A model generated the notes under the pieces. That model saw nothing but the letters and a program-made list of their open reading frames with translations. It searched no databases and was not told the origin of the DNA. From Roseimaritima ulvae (GTDB taxonomy: Bacteria > Planctomycetota > Planctomycetia > Pirellulales > Pirellulaceae): a stretch of 64,000 nt of DNA. Each line of letters starts with the position of its first letter. Within the stretch, counting starts at the first letter, position 1. This document shows, piece after piece, positions 39,501-43,927 of this stretch. Location: positions 1,240,001-1,304,000 of the forward strand of contig NZ_CP042914.1 of NCBI RefSeq assembly GCF_008065135.1. Direction: 5' to 3'. A program made the translations under genes and the position numbers.

Positions 39501-39539
39501 GAGGTGGTCGTGGACACGCTGTGGCGGGATTTTGAGTAA
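21528..39539 (+). CDS. Giant secreted multidomain protein 2 (LEPR-XLL, two matrixin-like metalloprotease domains, GEVED, cadherin-like repeats, dockerin with CBM-like insert)
   Basis: A 6003-residue paralogue of the preceding giant protein. In order: basic leader with LEKREMLA at 32-39; a matrixin-like domain (~85-290) with HEVGHGIGIAH at 247-257 and Met-turn Met267; PPC-like region; paired Ig-like domain (~425-720); a second matrixin-like domain (~745-930) with HEIGHSIGLGH at 894-904 and Met914; PPC and beta-helix regions (~940-2020); a propeller-like region (~2360-2760); about seven 'FEFD' modules; GEVED domain (~4280-4585); seven or more cadherin-like/tandem-95 repeats with V/I-N-D-x-P borders (~4588-5801); dockerin (~5805-5918) interrupted by a ~45-residue CBM5/12-like insert. 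Both zinc sites are complete, so proteolysis of an extracellular substrate is plausible but unproven. AAGG lies 9 bases before the ATG. Confidence 0.93.
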   Translation: MARRLSTPASSSAKRKRLSDTLRRRRLLHQSLEKREMLAADYEAHAIFAEGTPMDVVDQWEAQQRVTDGLQDAILQGSRWRNSAIESSPNNGDPIRVTWSIVPDGTPITGPAGNGETSDLVAFLDGIYGGGGTSDIEQKPWFPIFTNIYDVWSENTGLDLVYEPADDGAAIGDNANIGVLDVRGDMRVGGRFIDGNSNVLGFNFYPNGSGNSGPDGDMIIDTADNFYVNNADGPTGENRGLTNVLAHEVGHGIGIAHALPVDSSKLMEPFVNFAFLGPQEDDIFNAQQLYGDALESNETLATATDLGVVKNSTRTIGGASIDNGSSDVDVYAFEVTSPTELNVLLRPTGTQYLVGPQTGGPSVLVNRLRQADLSFRLLAEDGTEILAVDDSGLGSAETLNEFTLDTPGKYFLQVEGVGAEPQLYDLTLRVGTILNLGNAETDLRLVSVNPNAEAIFSDTDPNLLDVSPSELTFRFSGDADLDESTLENGIRIRYAGEDQRLDSADDEFIEPGWVGFGLTDRTVITRFAEPLDDGRYRVEVFGVDIPEQGITAVRDTDGDPLVPRVSGSDSDNIDFELELGARVVGVVPQPVLRLPSGAIDPQLDVIHVYFDDNDLFAGGGTATLANPAFYQLVRTENTVSSGDDQVVNPIDVKIVEFETQTVPSSLGGGTVEVQVRVNRVELTFADDLSDITGSGAFRLKVGSDATLGQAGAPIAPTLFPLAGDPSDTTTGAPLIATLNGQTAVRLSSTIADTGLPFDYPGGNNDPGHRDIYEENHLGAGPDSAGGIQTIGYNFALDRSYGFNSAGRPVFTVANPEQLQRFREVFEYYGQLLGVEFVETVSSGITVVVGDMFPNGEVSGPGGVAGVAGPSLAILDSAEAWDNTTGGGFFSVALHEIGHSIGLGHTYEQPGGTIMGNATEYAGSSSEWVFPGDVDIVHGQYLYRPDNRDVDMFEIVQPAGQAGTLLLETFAERRDGGSLLNSQLVVYKRNPSGVLEMVGSNDDSYGDDSGLSLNLEAQDSDTSYFVAVTARGNEDFDPRHEGSGSGGDSQGDYDLLVRFNPRTGSTISDAAGTPIDGDGDGNPGGAFNFWFQAADAANTMYVDAAAAPGGNGSEAAPFREIDEALVAASAAANTVGNSQPVVVRIVANAGADGVVGLPNDNFEGNADNQAYVIGPGLNAGTFQKDGRNLIVPKDVTVMIDAGVVLKMLSSRIAVGSGIDGNDASGGALQVLGVPHLPVFITSYNDPTTGLEVNPLDDTPARGDWGGIEIRNDVDRGEGRRDFEREGIFLNYIAGADIQYGGGRVNVSGQNQAVAPIQMNSARPTLINNSIHQSTGPALSADPSSFEETNFTTLRYQRKDAFVPDYDRVGPLIYDNSIIDNSVNGLLVRIDTLAGGALEELTVPGRFDDTEVTHILGDNLLIKGNPVGHVLETQPAAPTTVTLDAVLPPSPGGAGLAAGTYDYVITYIDAFGYESIPTVATGAITITAGQAIELNGLPNAGDELYPAGEQKPGSEAPYVSRRLYRRDGADYHLVADLNRSDTSYTDELTTPLDVSPPTAGGLRLRSRPDGRLTIDPGVVIKSSGVRIETGFGADLIAEGVEGRPVVFTSRNDDRYGAGGSFDTNGDGDSQGTPGDWAGINTYPFSRLSVDHAVFAFAGGISSVGGTVAGFNAIEVHQAFARIANSQFEFINGGTDAFGSLGGTRAGRGPHDQSVLFVAGSQPVIANNMFTDMTTGTAAISINVNALNAEPLDDFGRQTGSAGLVDHAPGNYGPLVVGNRIEAGGLGGMRVRPEMLTTESVWDDTDIVHIVSGDIEVPDVHTYGGLRLESQPEQSLVVKLDNDAQLIAGGRPLDIDDRIGGIVQIVGSPGFPVILTSSRDDSVGAGFDPFGAPLRDTNGDGISAGVPGDWGGIEFREFTHDRNVEVITELEGALGAVGDLNSNTASAQALGLLAEGEKSSDENLRLGFSVYGTIASAGDTDVYSFRATAGTEVWIDVDRTAAGLDSVIEVINGAGDVIARSDNSAAEQAIGSLPFVRPGSLAWPMRQDPFAAVNMGANPGSYHDFYTTNPDDAGMRLVLPGATGTNSEFFVRITGADETDGLYQMQVRLQELDEFAGSTVRFADIRYADVGIQTLGLPGHSFLTGEAATVNQRVDLGNILNSDRAAITVSGELRDLRGSNNFSDINTISFSLVRDSIQSIQRDPSDNSTAGGNTYIATTIDVDFADGVSRPDTTLMLYYRGVDGNAPAQLVMIGTDSNIAADRSGPGEGSDIDDQTRGSVAQRDPFIGTVELLAGHYDLVVTNNARVPTDLNQYFQASSSNANVRLEPLTSVVRIAEDRFSDNSFVQSTASGPISVAFDVVKNADTGQSNTTPYGLGDVTMFVLGNGSGNTSRLYGNNALVGVPEAIFGNDFTRLAAIAMNPSTGFVYGIQGNNPTGADNDANVDGFYRLSDGSGGATAVGTTGIATFETFINTTPDPDVRQIRNPFGTAAGSGEGMVIEALAYRVSGGGDDTLRLYGVGSRGNNTQTFPQPDSYTGANSDPVGEHDAPARNYLYRLNPTTGAGISASSQGDRTGNRRASGAGTDVVELGRIAPDLPGFTPVPSEGPAVVTYQNFLGDVTGITAVDSYVDPDTFTTKGGGLYAVTDNGGLIRIDPSEIGDNSGDRNNDNPIGEFVTFVTDEFGAPIQFSSVTTGPRNVADEYDFAGERSNFPYEHTLFATDVSGRVYTLDVDGNLLGQLAFGQTSVDSLVGGGTTGIAFSNLDVNLWHQTDAQQANAEGHGAEVTPDNLRDERTIGDNSLYFGYDSDIVEGTEWRGQYSPSRSTNNYDFAGGAHGSVQSHPIDLRGYSSADEPHLYFNYLLQTDDAEAELFANAHARDSLRVYVSSENDPNWTLVSTNNGAGDNDYSEGFTEQVEDEFDLLHNGFFDETGTYQFTQELFDVNDWRQARVSLAPWAGDNDVRIRYEFDTAGEVSPYALELRAVTPDRMLDNDNLAFSLSDLAGTVYDFEFDYGLVIDAPTGAAISDGDTITLTGTPGVVTYTFRDLAGGPAAPGEIGFNLSDDGEAIAQAIATAVAADGFVVTFSNNLLSRIGIDATAFALTGGLTTDIIADEPGVPFGVTDIPVDVSMDTVAIRDALREGLARGINPTDPMELSGYQAFGETVRTFGLVVEDAGPLVAFGGEYTGVFLPGQFSGVYESQLFNENGFGNSTTDSLRQAGLRGVSNANNGVFIDDVIIGFAERGEMVMNANSGTSTTLNPQFQPQVFPGGEFNEETVAGQFQVEIRSSAEYGDVDFPDHFFVRDFNTNDWIGQAIALTFFDGSEISNRDRFQITDGVDVITFEFISTDAVGTAANVTPGRIEVPFSPNFSAAQIATSVRDAINSSSVQQRLDVSASSPEGETAVGIGNSATVLLHGMATSDLLGGTNFVLVKADGTADVQIPTTLYGTELAGMGQDDGDSNRRREQGQLILQGNRISFSGGFGIVADAGRRTVANAALAGTQGPHPGSPQAFPTTNPDNLVPGVVVTNNVLYGNQSGGIRISGDSANGPVAPQPFARVINNTVYGVSAGDSAILIDQNAAPTLVNNAVTNSNIGISVNGSPDLEILSTLYWNNKNNVTGTGLGSSAIVVPNGDAVFLDPTNGNLYPIADSQLIDSSLASVVERVDLQALKTSLGIAFSPILAPDTDITGQRRINDQTGGSGTGSNLFIDRGAIDRSDFDGPIATLLVPLDNDAAGRDIDSSETYVQLDSGNVSQFVIKLDESSGTGPDAATVTADSVILTENGQRLVPGSDYTFGYSSTSRTIVLVPTSGVWKPDAAYEITLYNRDRLAVQAPAGLQLIDGDQLTIVDNNDSVGVFEFESGYVATIQQSTLFSLSGPVSNFADGDSFEIFDPSGLISDVFELDTDGATTTGNIRIDISSATTVEDVRDAIFAALDTPTTRTRLTIAPLKVGTTGIQLGALTGSSVTEDVGGLTLLGTAGGVNDGDQISYTRGITTLVFEFKADGSTALPQANTDVVIPFSPLDDAEALAGRLADALRGQVLLGLDSARVIEGGRVHIGGRAGDLLQLLAGSPLSLEGAPGVTGKLTLAIPVAATGAGVDGQRFSVTVAGNTSSFQFLTDGSTATPDVKVVVSPTADAAEIAGAIAVALAGEFAELNSTSTLNIVNVGEDNALSGAVPNIVIDPLTSTLTVDGVPGGAIAIPFIPSIEFTENTVAGQIIAAIERSGLTTTSFAAGGGTILLDNTDSVDGLASTPISAIRDRAGNTLAPNRLNLETQFTILMPGVGLDFGDADLPYPTELANNGARHTLTTDRELRLGNEVDNERDGQPGNHDDDVDVINASYIDSDASNGALVSVSTLNSSRVQVSVTARPTVVDEGDILRLEVVGKFTLDFELVLAGNDPSVATNLPVLMIPEESAESFARRLSDVISTQLALAADTSLQPVHTEIRFDSAIPREFTILSVDDEDGVRVTDASDPVAGLFLDAAGNITGLLNPLDSLGTQVSISVTGNGLLDAWIDFNQDGDWNDPGEQILQNEAVIDGDNVFRITAPQSAIDGLTWARFRVSATGNLTPEGVAIGGEVEDHQVRVTRFALPTPIDDGSGDPAFTTDEDTPLLVGAADSILLNDTFSPDLLNQRAQLVDDVTSGTLVLNDDGTFEYTPDPDFNGTDRFTYRVVGDTSTPPPFEVGSDLVATVTLTVNAVNDAPTFVLANPTTPGNASLDVLEQDANATPLNLPFATNLLPGPATATDEAGQTVAFTVVADPGNPVGLLDGPLVVASNGRVIFTPAADAIGTAVFTITAFDSGSSTPPNVNTSAPVTLTVNVRPVNDPPVIDPAMTGVSDMQSSDDAYSVDAAGQITYTLREDNAQAVGSPAAPYVIDLVGTTGAGYNRIGLLDVFNAGPANEEDAVTPGGGQTIRLSSFDGVDTLTTALGGTVTADRDGSGNLLRLLYTPPLDVNSSFRGLDSFTYTVSDDGQTWQLGSPGMLVDDPLSATNTVFLDLQAVNDAPQFTPIRSTVTSLEDNPEIRVTYATGIFAGPPQTALDENDLVSGQQVEFRLVPQNAVLAAELFGTNQPTISTDGTLSYTSAPNAYGTVVFDVTLADLTPSDPTRGDVNLSAPTQLTITVQPQNDAPVFANTDPVTFTLDEDNSFLIPYTALPGDPQGLLDKFIVGPANEAANITPGGNQTLQLADPIAASTTSGGTLTQVVVDGRPFLRYRPKVHFNGTDTFAYSVVDNGQSVDLAGNVTADPKTAFFSVNLIVNPVNDPPQFGGATDVTALEDAGEDDPNVLPADVGLTVIPQWATNIQPGPAGAIDELATQSVTFTITPVDDALARTVFATDNNGNLQVTADSGGNLTFRTLPNANGVVAFTVVADDGSPEGSNLSTVKTFSITITPVNDDPTFTPGPSSISHDEDGGPYGAIWATDVLAGPADEVAAGQTVRFDVSIDAASAGLFQTPPAIADDGTLRFNPAADANGTATVTVQAIDNEGGMATPVTFEIVIEPVIDSPIANPDQFNVDEDTVRTLLQSELLANDVDPDLPDDTLTITLLSSITRSGASISLDANNNVIYEPQGSALLQALAEGSFATDSFSYTLTDSFGRTSEPTMVSLNVTGINDAPRLLPDNPDVEATGSTILRPLDNDFDVDGTLDLSTLEITLSPAFGAVTLPGDGTIVYTPYAGFNGTDTLRYTIKDDRGASGPDTLINIVANNAPIVVDDEAGIFRNGVADIPVLDNDSDPDLGGSVDAQSLVVVTQPSFGTAFVLRDNDGNLTGEIRYVPAEDYAGSDSFTYRVSDNLGRASETATVNVNISASRLQNPLLNLDVDGDGEISPIDALLNVNLLNRVGQLALNDAGAWDVDQAYTAGDTVQYDGGSWLAEMAIPAGEIPSENSLWTKAAKPFYDVDGNLLIEPFDVLTVVNELNRRARIGRDGSAGEAVPSIQPTSTSSDETLLFDQAHTTLATPAAKIVSTEVSYPVAATDDEDLLDTLARDKPAGEASEQEVVVDTLWRDFE
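32990..34120 (+). repeat. Array of tandem 'FEFD' modules within giant gene 2
   Basis: A half module (near 33005) and three full modules (near 33115, 33430 and 33760) lie at the same place in the domain order as the array in giant gene 1. In both proteins the half module follows a WxxDxxYxIxLxNxDR segment. Further single modules lie near 30560, 31455 and 34600. Confidence 0.7.
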
Positions 39540-39566
39540 ATCCGCCCAGGCGAGTGAAAAATTGCA

Positions 39567-39613
39567 GCATCCGGCCGTTGCTGCCGGCCGGATGCGCGTG
39601 TATCTTTTCCAGC
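39567..39613 (+). terminator. Terminator-like hairpin after giant gene 2
   Basis: An 11-bp perfect GC-rich stem (GCATCCGGCCG / CGGCCGGATGC, 39567-39577 and 39585-39595) with a 7-base loop is followed, after a short spacer, by TATCTTTTCC. It lies 28 bases after the stop codon and before the tRNA, as expected for the end of the giant-gene transcript. Confidence 0.6.
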
Positions 39614-39661
39614 ACAGTCACATCGCATCCGCCGTAAGAGCGGGCGATGTCACGCAAAAGC

Positions 39662-39735
39662 GGGCGATTAGCTCAGTTGGTTAGAGCGCCGTGTTCACAC
39701 CGCGGAGGTCACAGATTCGAATTCTGTATCGCCCA
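39662..39735 (+). tRNA. tRNA-Val (anticodon CAC)
   Basis: A full cloverleaf: acceptor stem GGGCGAT/ATCGCCC, D-arm GCTCAGTTGGTTAGAGC, anticodon stem CCGTG/CGCGG with loop TTCACAC (anticodon CAC, reads GUG), T-arm ACAGA-TTCGAAT-TCTGT and discriminator A. CCA is not encoded. A T-rich run (CTCTTTTTCTTTC) follows directly and may end transcription. A decayed integrase lies about 400 bases downstream. Confidence 0.95.
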
Positions 39736-40140
39736 CTCTTTTTCTTTCCCAGTCCCTCCACACCGCGTAGCCGAAGTCGCCAGACTTGGGAACCGCTTCA
39801 CAGGACGACCAAACGCCGCCAGCTCACACGCTGGAGTACAGGCTTTAGCCGCTCGCCGCGCACACTCGCCGTCCCCGAGCAACGCAAACGATCGCAGCTC
39901 GCAACCGGGCGGCTCCGCACAACGCATCTTCCTGTCAGCGATCTTCCTGTCCCCCCCCACGCGCCGAGCCCATCGTGGGCGGAACAGCTAACCAGAGCTG
40001 GACGCCAATAGACACAGGTACTTGGCTTTCTAAATCTGTGTTGATTCGTGTTCATCTGTGGTTCCTTTTTTGACAGGAAGATGGAGGACAGGAAGATGGG
40101 GAGTCGGCGAGTGCAACCGATTGATGATACGCGGTTCAGC
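39736..40140. other. Non-coding stretch between tRNA-Val and the integrase remnant
   Basis: This holds several short dispersed-repeat-like sequences: the palindromic unit at 39767-39790, two CTTCCTGTC units (near 39928-39951), and GACAGGAAGATGG/GGACAGGAAGATGGGG near 40073-40100, the inverse of the former. The last pair can fold against the first. No gene is convincing here. I looked for, and did not see, a second copy of the tRNA 3' end between here and 41.5 kb. Confidence 0.5.
39767..39790 (+). repeat. Short palindromic intergenic repeat, second copy
   Basis: GTAGCCGAAGTCGCCAGACT plus TGGG matches the unit at 1844-1867 apart from a few compensating changes inside the palindrome (AAG/CTT here, AAC/GTT there), so the stem is kept. 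Confidence 0.6.
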
Positions 40141-40365
40141 AACAAAGCAGGCTTCCGAGTATTGGCGAGCGCAACACGTCACACCTTCGCGACCCATTCC
40201 TTAACGCAAGGCGGCATCGACCGGGTGCCACTATCGCATCTGATGGACCACAAAGACACGGCGATGGTCTAACGCGTCTACAGCCACTTAGCAAAGAACC
40301 CAGACTTCCTCCGCAAGCAAGCCCGCAAGGCAATCGAAAAACGAAAGCCGAAGTCGGAAGAATGA
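40141..40365 (+). pseudogene. Tyrosine recombinase (phage integrase family) remnant, C-terminal part only
   Basis: The reading frame encodes the C-terminal catalytic half of a tyrosine recombinase. Box II Arg is in TRHTFATHS, the conserved His in SHLMDHKDTAMV (usually LxGHKDT), and the nucleophile Tyr in RVYSHLAKNPDFLRKQ. A TAA codon (40270-40272) splits AMV from RVYSHL, and no N-terminal half is present upstream, so it is truncated and also interrupted. The frame then continues cleanly to TGA at 40363-40365. The gene points away from the nearby tRNA-Val. The family call is firm; the origin of the element is unknown. Confidence 0.85.
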
Positions 40366-40580
40366 TCGTTTGCTACTTGTTCGGAACCGAGAATTGCCTC
40401 GAACTATACCTCGGCTCCCGGCTGGCCAACGAACAGGGCCGGACTGCACCGGCGTCGGCCACAGTGTGCATTGGGACCGATCTGCAAATGTCTGGAAACG
40501 AGTCCGCGTACCTTTACTTCTCCCCCCAAGTGTTTGCCGCCTATTGAGTCCTGGAAACTTTTCTTCTTCGCCAAAATCAA

Positions 40581-41126
40581 GTGAATCGCGCCGTCGCTGG
40601 TAAGGTCATTCCCTATTCTGTTATTCATTCAGAATCACAGCCGGCACCGTATCGGCCTTTACAACATGCACTTGAGCAGTCAACTGCCACCGATGAGCTA
40701 AAATATTCACTGCTTGCTCCATTGGTGATTGCGGAGCTCAACAAAGAAACGCATCTCGAGTTGGCGTTAGGCATGGACACCTCGTGGGCTATTCGAGGAA
40801 TCCGGCTGTCTGACGAGTACTTTGTGTTGGTGCAGAGAAGCGCTGGCCATCGTGATTGGCAAAGAGATTTCGCGCAGGTGGTAGTGCCAACACTAGTTGG
40901 AATCGGTCGTTCAATTCGTCGATCAGCTGACGCGCAAGCTTTCGTGCTTCGGCTCTGTAGTGTCATCGCGTCTCGTCTGCGACTTCAAATTGAGTGGCCG
41001 AACGACTTGGACGACTATAACGACCTTGCAAACCAGATCTACACATCATCCTTGCAGGCGACACACCTAGAAGACGACAATCTACTCGTAGTCCTAAAGG
41101 GACTTCGGGTAGTTGGGCCGAAGTAA
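40581..41126 (+). CDS. Hypothetical protein
   Basis: I do not recognise the product. The frame begins at a GTG and gives 181 residues with a mixed alpha/beta look, no signal peptide and no membrane segment; the C-terminal half has a hydrophobic helix (AFVLRLCSVIASRLRL) and an acidic stretch. The DNA appears more AT-rich than the genes around it, and it sits just after an integrase remnant, so it may be cargo or debris of a mobile element. There is no clear ribosome-binding site before the GTG, so the true start, and even whether it is expressed, is uncertain. Confidence 0.5.
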   Translation: MNRAVAGKVIPYSVIHSESQPAPYRPLQHALEQSTATDELKYSLLAPLVIAELNKETHLELALGMDTSWAIRGIRLSDEYFVLVQRSAGHRDWQRDFAQVVVPTLVGIGRSIRRSADAQAFVLRLCSVIASRLRLQIEWPNDLDDYNDLANQIYTSSLQATHLEDDNLLVVLKGLRVVGPK

Positions 41127-41160
41127 ATCGAGGGATGGAAAAAACGGCTAAGATCAACAG

Positions 41161-41424
41161 CTAGCCAGCTTGTCGGGTCGAGAATTCCTCTTCATGGCCG
41201 CGCACGATCCGCTTGACCCACAGTTCTATTGCTTCACTGTCGTTCGTACGATCGGTCAAAATTTGCTGAAACTCAGTGCGTGTAAGGCGTTGAAGTTGAG
41301 TTTTCTTCGGATTCTTCGAGGCCAAATCGCAATTGACCGTGGTCGAATCTTTCACCAACTGATCGAAGTGTCGTTCATACCGATCAAACAGGCGTTCAAT
41401 CGTCTCGGGCGTCCATTCAGTCAT
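41161..41424 (-). CDS. Small hypothetical protein
   Basis: An 87-residue, charged, probably all-helical protein (MTEWTPETIERLFDRYERHF at the start) with no signal peptide. I chose the ATG at 41422-41424 because GGAGGA (41432-41437 on the plus strand as TCCTCC) lies 7 bases upstream; an in-frame ATG five codons earlier overlaps that ribosome-binding site. The strong site and sensible codon use favour a real gene. It converges on the 181-residue unknown gene. It could be a regulator or small binding protein; nothing allows a function call. Confidence 0.6.
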   Translation of the reverse strand: MTEWTPETIERLFDRYERHFDQLVKDSTTVNCDLASKNPKKTQLQRLTRTEFQQILTDRTNDSEAIELWVKRIVRGHEEEFSTRQAG

Positions 41425-41788
41425 TCTGAGTTCCTCCATAGAAGAGGATTATGGACGATGAGATTGATCAGCGAAAGGCAAACATTGATCTCATGACGCG
41501 GGAATTTAGAAGCTAGCATTTGGCTTTGGAACACCCAAATTCTGGCGGACTTTTATGGTAGAGTCGCGTGTGCTTGGGCCTTCCCGCGATGTGACGTGAC
41601 ACGGCTCTTAGGCGGTCCCGTGTCCGAAACAGGGATAGGCACCCGTGTTTGGCGAAGACACTGACGTGCCAAAACGGCGGCAACCGAAAGTGCTCCGGTT
41701 TCATCGATCGCGGGCGACGCGAAGCAGGCTTCTGGAATGCGATCAATCCACAACTCCCGCAACGTAATTCCCCTATTTCGCTCGCGTT
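41425..41788. other. Intergenic region, nothing recognised
   Basis: About 360 bases between two minus-strand genes. Short frames are open on both strands but none has a ribosome-binding site or familiar sequence. It includes a GACACGG/CCGTGTC pair near 41600-41623 that can form a stem. Confidence 0.4.
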
Positions 41789-43117
41789 CTACTTGCTGTC
41801 CATTCGATCGGTTCCTCGCAGTCGCTTCGTCGGAACGCCGCGGCGCTTTGCAAGAGGATCGATGTACCAACGGTAATGCCCATAGTCGGTCGCGAACAGA
41901 AACGGTTTGTTTTCCTGGTGCCAACGTTGCCAGGGTGCGGCATCTGTCGATCGTGGGCCGTCCGGGACGTATCGGTTGAGTAAACGAACGGATCGCTGCC
42001 TTTCGGATTCTGATTCAGAAGCCAAGCCCTCAATCGCCGCTTCCAAGAATTCAGGATCGTCAAAGCCTTTCTCGATGGCCTCAAGATCGGGGTCCATGGC
42101 TAGCTTGCTCTCAGCGTCGACCGTGATGTAGGGCGTTTGTTTCTCTGCCCAACTTACCATGGCATCTGCGTCGCCTTGACTCTCAATCGTTTCCCAGAGG
42201 TCCTCGCTGACCATACCTTTGACCCATCGACGGCGTGCTGGATTCTTCAGCCACGACGCGACCGTGCTGCGGGGGCGAGCCCGAGGTCCGACAAAAACGG
42301 AAGGCGAAATCGCGATGGGACGATCCTCGCTGAATTGGCTGATATAGACGATGGCGTTGAGCAACAGGCGATCGCCCGTATCGTTCATTTCTTGCGGCGA
42401 CTGTTGAAATCCAAAGTGCAGTAAATTGCCTTGCCTCCAAATTGCCGCGGCAGTCGGCGTCTTGTGGTTGACGCCTCCGCAAAAGAATTCAACTTCGGGG
42501 TAGACATCAAATGCGGTCGAATAGGTACACCAACCGGCCCGCCAGTTTTTCTCGTAATCCTCGACGATCGGAATCACTTCAATCGTTTCGTCTTCAAGGT
42601 CATCTTGGAATGAGGGAGGCGTTTCGATGGTGATCGTTGCGCCACGATCGATTGCGAAAGGCCGCTCAAAGATCGGGTGCGCTTTCAAGTCGTATGCAAC
42701 AGGATCCAGGCACGTGCAACCCGATCCGCCTCTCAATTGCCAGGCACAGGCCAAGTTCAGTCCAGCGCTACCGAGCAGGACCGTGGGGCGACCCCACTCC
42801 TCTCGCCGGCCCAGTGGCGATCGCTCGGTTCGTTCCATTCGAGCATCCGCACTTTGAGGCCAGTCTAGTAGCACAACGTCGAATTTGTCGGCATCGGCCG
42901 GTTTGAAATCGTCTCGATTGACGACTGCAACCGACGCAACATGTTTCTGGAGAAATTCGACAAACTCGTCGGACCGCTCCGATCCGACATACACGACTCG
43001 TAAGCGATCAAGCTCGGTTGCCTCACCAGATCGCAAGCACAAACAAGTGCTGGCGAACACGATTGCGATCGACAATGCATTTTTTCTATACAACGCAAGC
43101 ATGCCAGAGTCTTTCAT
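41789..43117 (-). CDS. Secreted protein of unknown function, possible flavodoxin/ThuA-like N-terminal domain
   Basis: A 442-residue protein with an N-terminal signal segment (hydrophobic stretch ~13-28 before a likely cleavage after SGEA). Residues ~36-95 (RVVYVGSERSDEF ... KFDVVLLDWPQ) look like a Rossmann-type beta-alpha-beta unit as in ThuA or class I amidotransferase-like proteins in which a DxxLL strand follows. The middle holds a Trp/Cys-rich region (NWRAGWCTYSTAF) and the C-terminus is polar and Arg-rich. Its start ATG overlaps the stop codon of the upstream lipoprotein gene (ATGA), and AAGGTGAG lies just before it, so the two are translationally coupled. I do not recognise a catalytic motif. 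Confidence 0.75.
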   Translation of the reverse strand: MKDSGMLALYRKNALSIAIVFASTCLCLRSGEATELDRLRVVYVGSERSDEFVEFLQKHVASVAVVNRDDFKPADADKFDVVLLDWPQSADARMERTERSPLGRREEWGRPTVLLGSAGLNLACAWQLRGGSGCTCLDPVAYDLKAHPIFERPFAIDRGATITIETPPSFQDDLEDETIEVIPIVEDYEKNWRAGWCTYSTAFDVYPEVEFFCGGVNHKTPTAAAIWRQGNLLHFGFQQSPQEMNDTGDRLLLNAIVYISQFSEDRPIAISPSVFVGPRARPRSTVASWLKNPARRRWVKGMVSEDLWETIESQGDADAMVSWAEKQTPYITVDAESKLAMDPDLEAIEKGFDDPEFLEAAIEGLASESESERQRSVRLLNRYVPDGPRSTDAAPWQRWHQENKPFLFATDYGHYRWYIDPLAKRRGVPTKRLRGTDRMDSK

Positions 43118-43740
43118 GATGGCTCACCTTTTAACGAGAGTGGAGACGACGTAATCAAGACTTCAAGTTCGGCAATGATGTCCGCAGGTGGCAGGCAGGC
43201 CAGATCATTGCATGCCTGGAATTGAACCGTGATGGTTAGCGTGACCGTGCTCGGTTTCGGGTCGGCAAATCGTATGGAAAGAGGAACCGCAATCGAATTG
43301 CGGTACACGGGCTTCCCATCTTCGATCAACTCGGCCTTGGGGATCTGTATCGGCTCGACATTCACCGCCTTGTCGTCGGCGAGCACGTTCACACTTAGCG
43401 GAGTAAATGGGCTTCGAGATTCGACCAAACCATATATGAAAAAACCGGGCTCAATCGTGATTTCGATTGGGACTTTCACTTCTTTCGCCGTGTCCAATGC
43501 TTGGTCCGGCAAAGCGGCAGTTACGGTAACGTGGCCAGCCTTGCTCGCAGTGTTGACCGATTGGATGTGCCGGACCCGCCATTGGATTTCCGATGGTATC
43601 ATCGTAGACGCGTCCAGCTGAGCGTGCGGCTTTTGATTGCAGCCGACCAAGGCGATTGCAAGCAATCCGGCTAGCAACGTGATAACGCCAACGTGCGGAG
43701 CATCCAGTACTGTCGCAGTCATGCGGCCAGAGCGAAGCAT
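43114..43740 (-). CDS. Lipoprotein with DsbD N-terminal (alpha)-like domain
   Basis: About 208 residues. A hydrophobic segment ends in LVGC, a lipobox, so the protein should be lipid-anchored and periplasmic. The rest is an Ig-like fold resembling DsbD-alpha: PIEITIEPGFFIYG near the middle and QACNDLACLPP near the end, where DsbD carries its redox-active Cys pair. In DsbD that domain passes electrons to periplasmic thiol partners; here no DsbD membrane part or thioredoxin domain is present, so it may act alone or with a partner elsewhere. The ATG at 43738-43740 has AGGGG 6 bases upstream, better than the further ATGs. It is the first gene of a coupled pair with the unknown secreted protein. 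Confidence 0.8.
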   Translation of the reverse strand: MLRSGRMTATVLDAPHVGVITLLAGLLAIALVGCNQKPHAQLDASTMIPSEIQWRVRHIQSVNTASKAGHVTVTAALPDQALDTAKEVKVPIEITIEPGFFIYGLVESRSPFTPLSVNVLADDKAVNVEPIQIPKAELIEDGKPVYRNSIAVPLSIRFADPKPSTVTLTITVQFQACNDLACLPPADIIAELEVLITSSPLSLKGEPS

Positions 43741-43927
43741 GGTCATCCCCTGGAGTATGGAATCGCGGAACCTGATCTTACCACAGCGGAACTCGATGAG
43801 TGTCCTCGACAGGTCCGCGATTTGGATGCCGCGTTTCAATCCCTGTCGTGTCGTTCACGCTGCTGCGACCTGTTCTTCGGCTCGGGAAGTAGGAGGATAG
43901 GGGGCGGGAAGGTCAAGGATTCCAAAC

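Noticed and set aside
40362-40547. 61-codon frame after the integrase remnant
   Set aside because: No ribosome-binding site, low protein quality, and it lies in degraded DNA.
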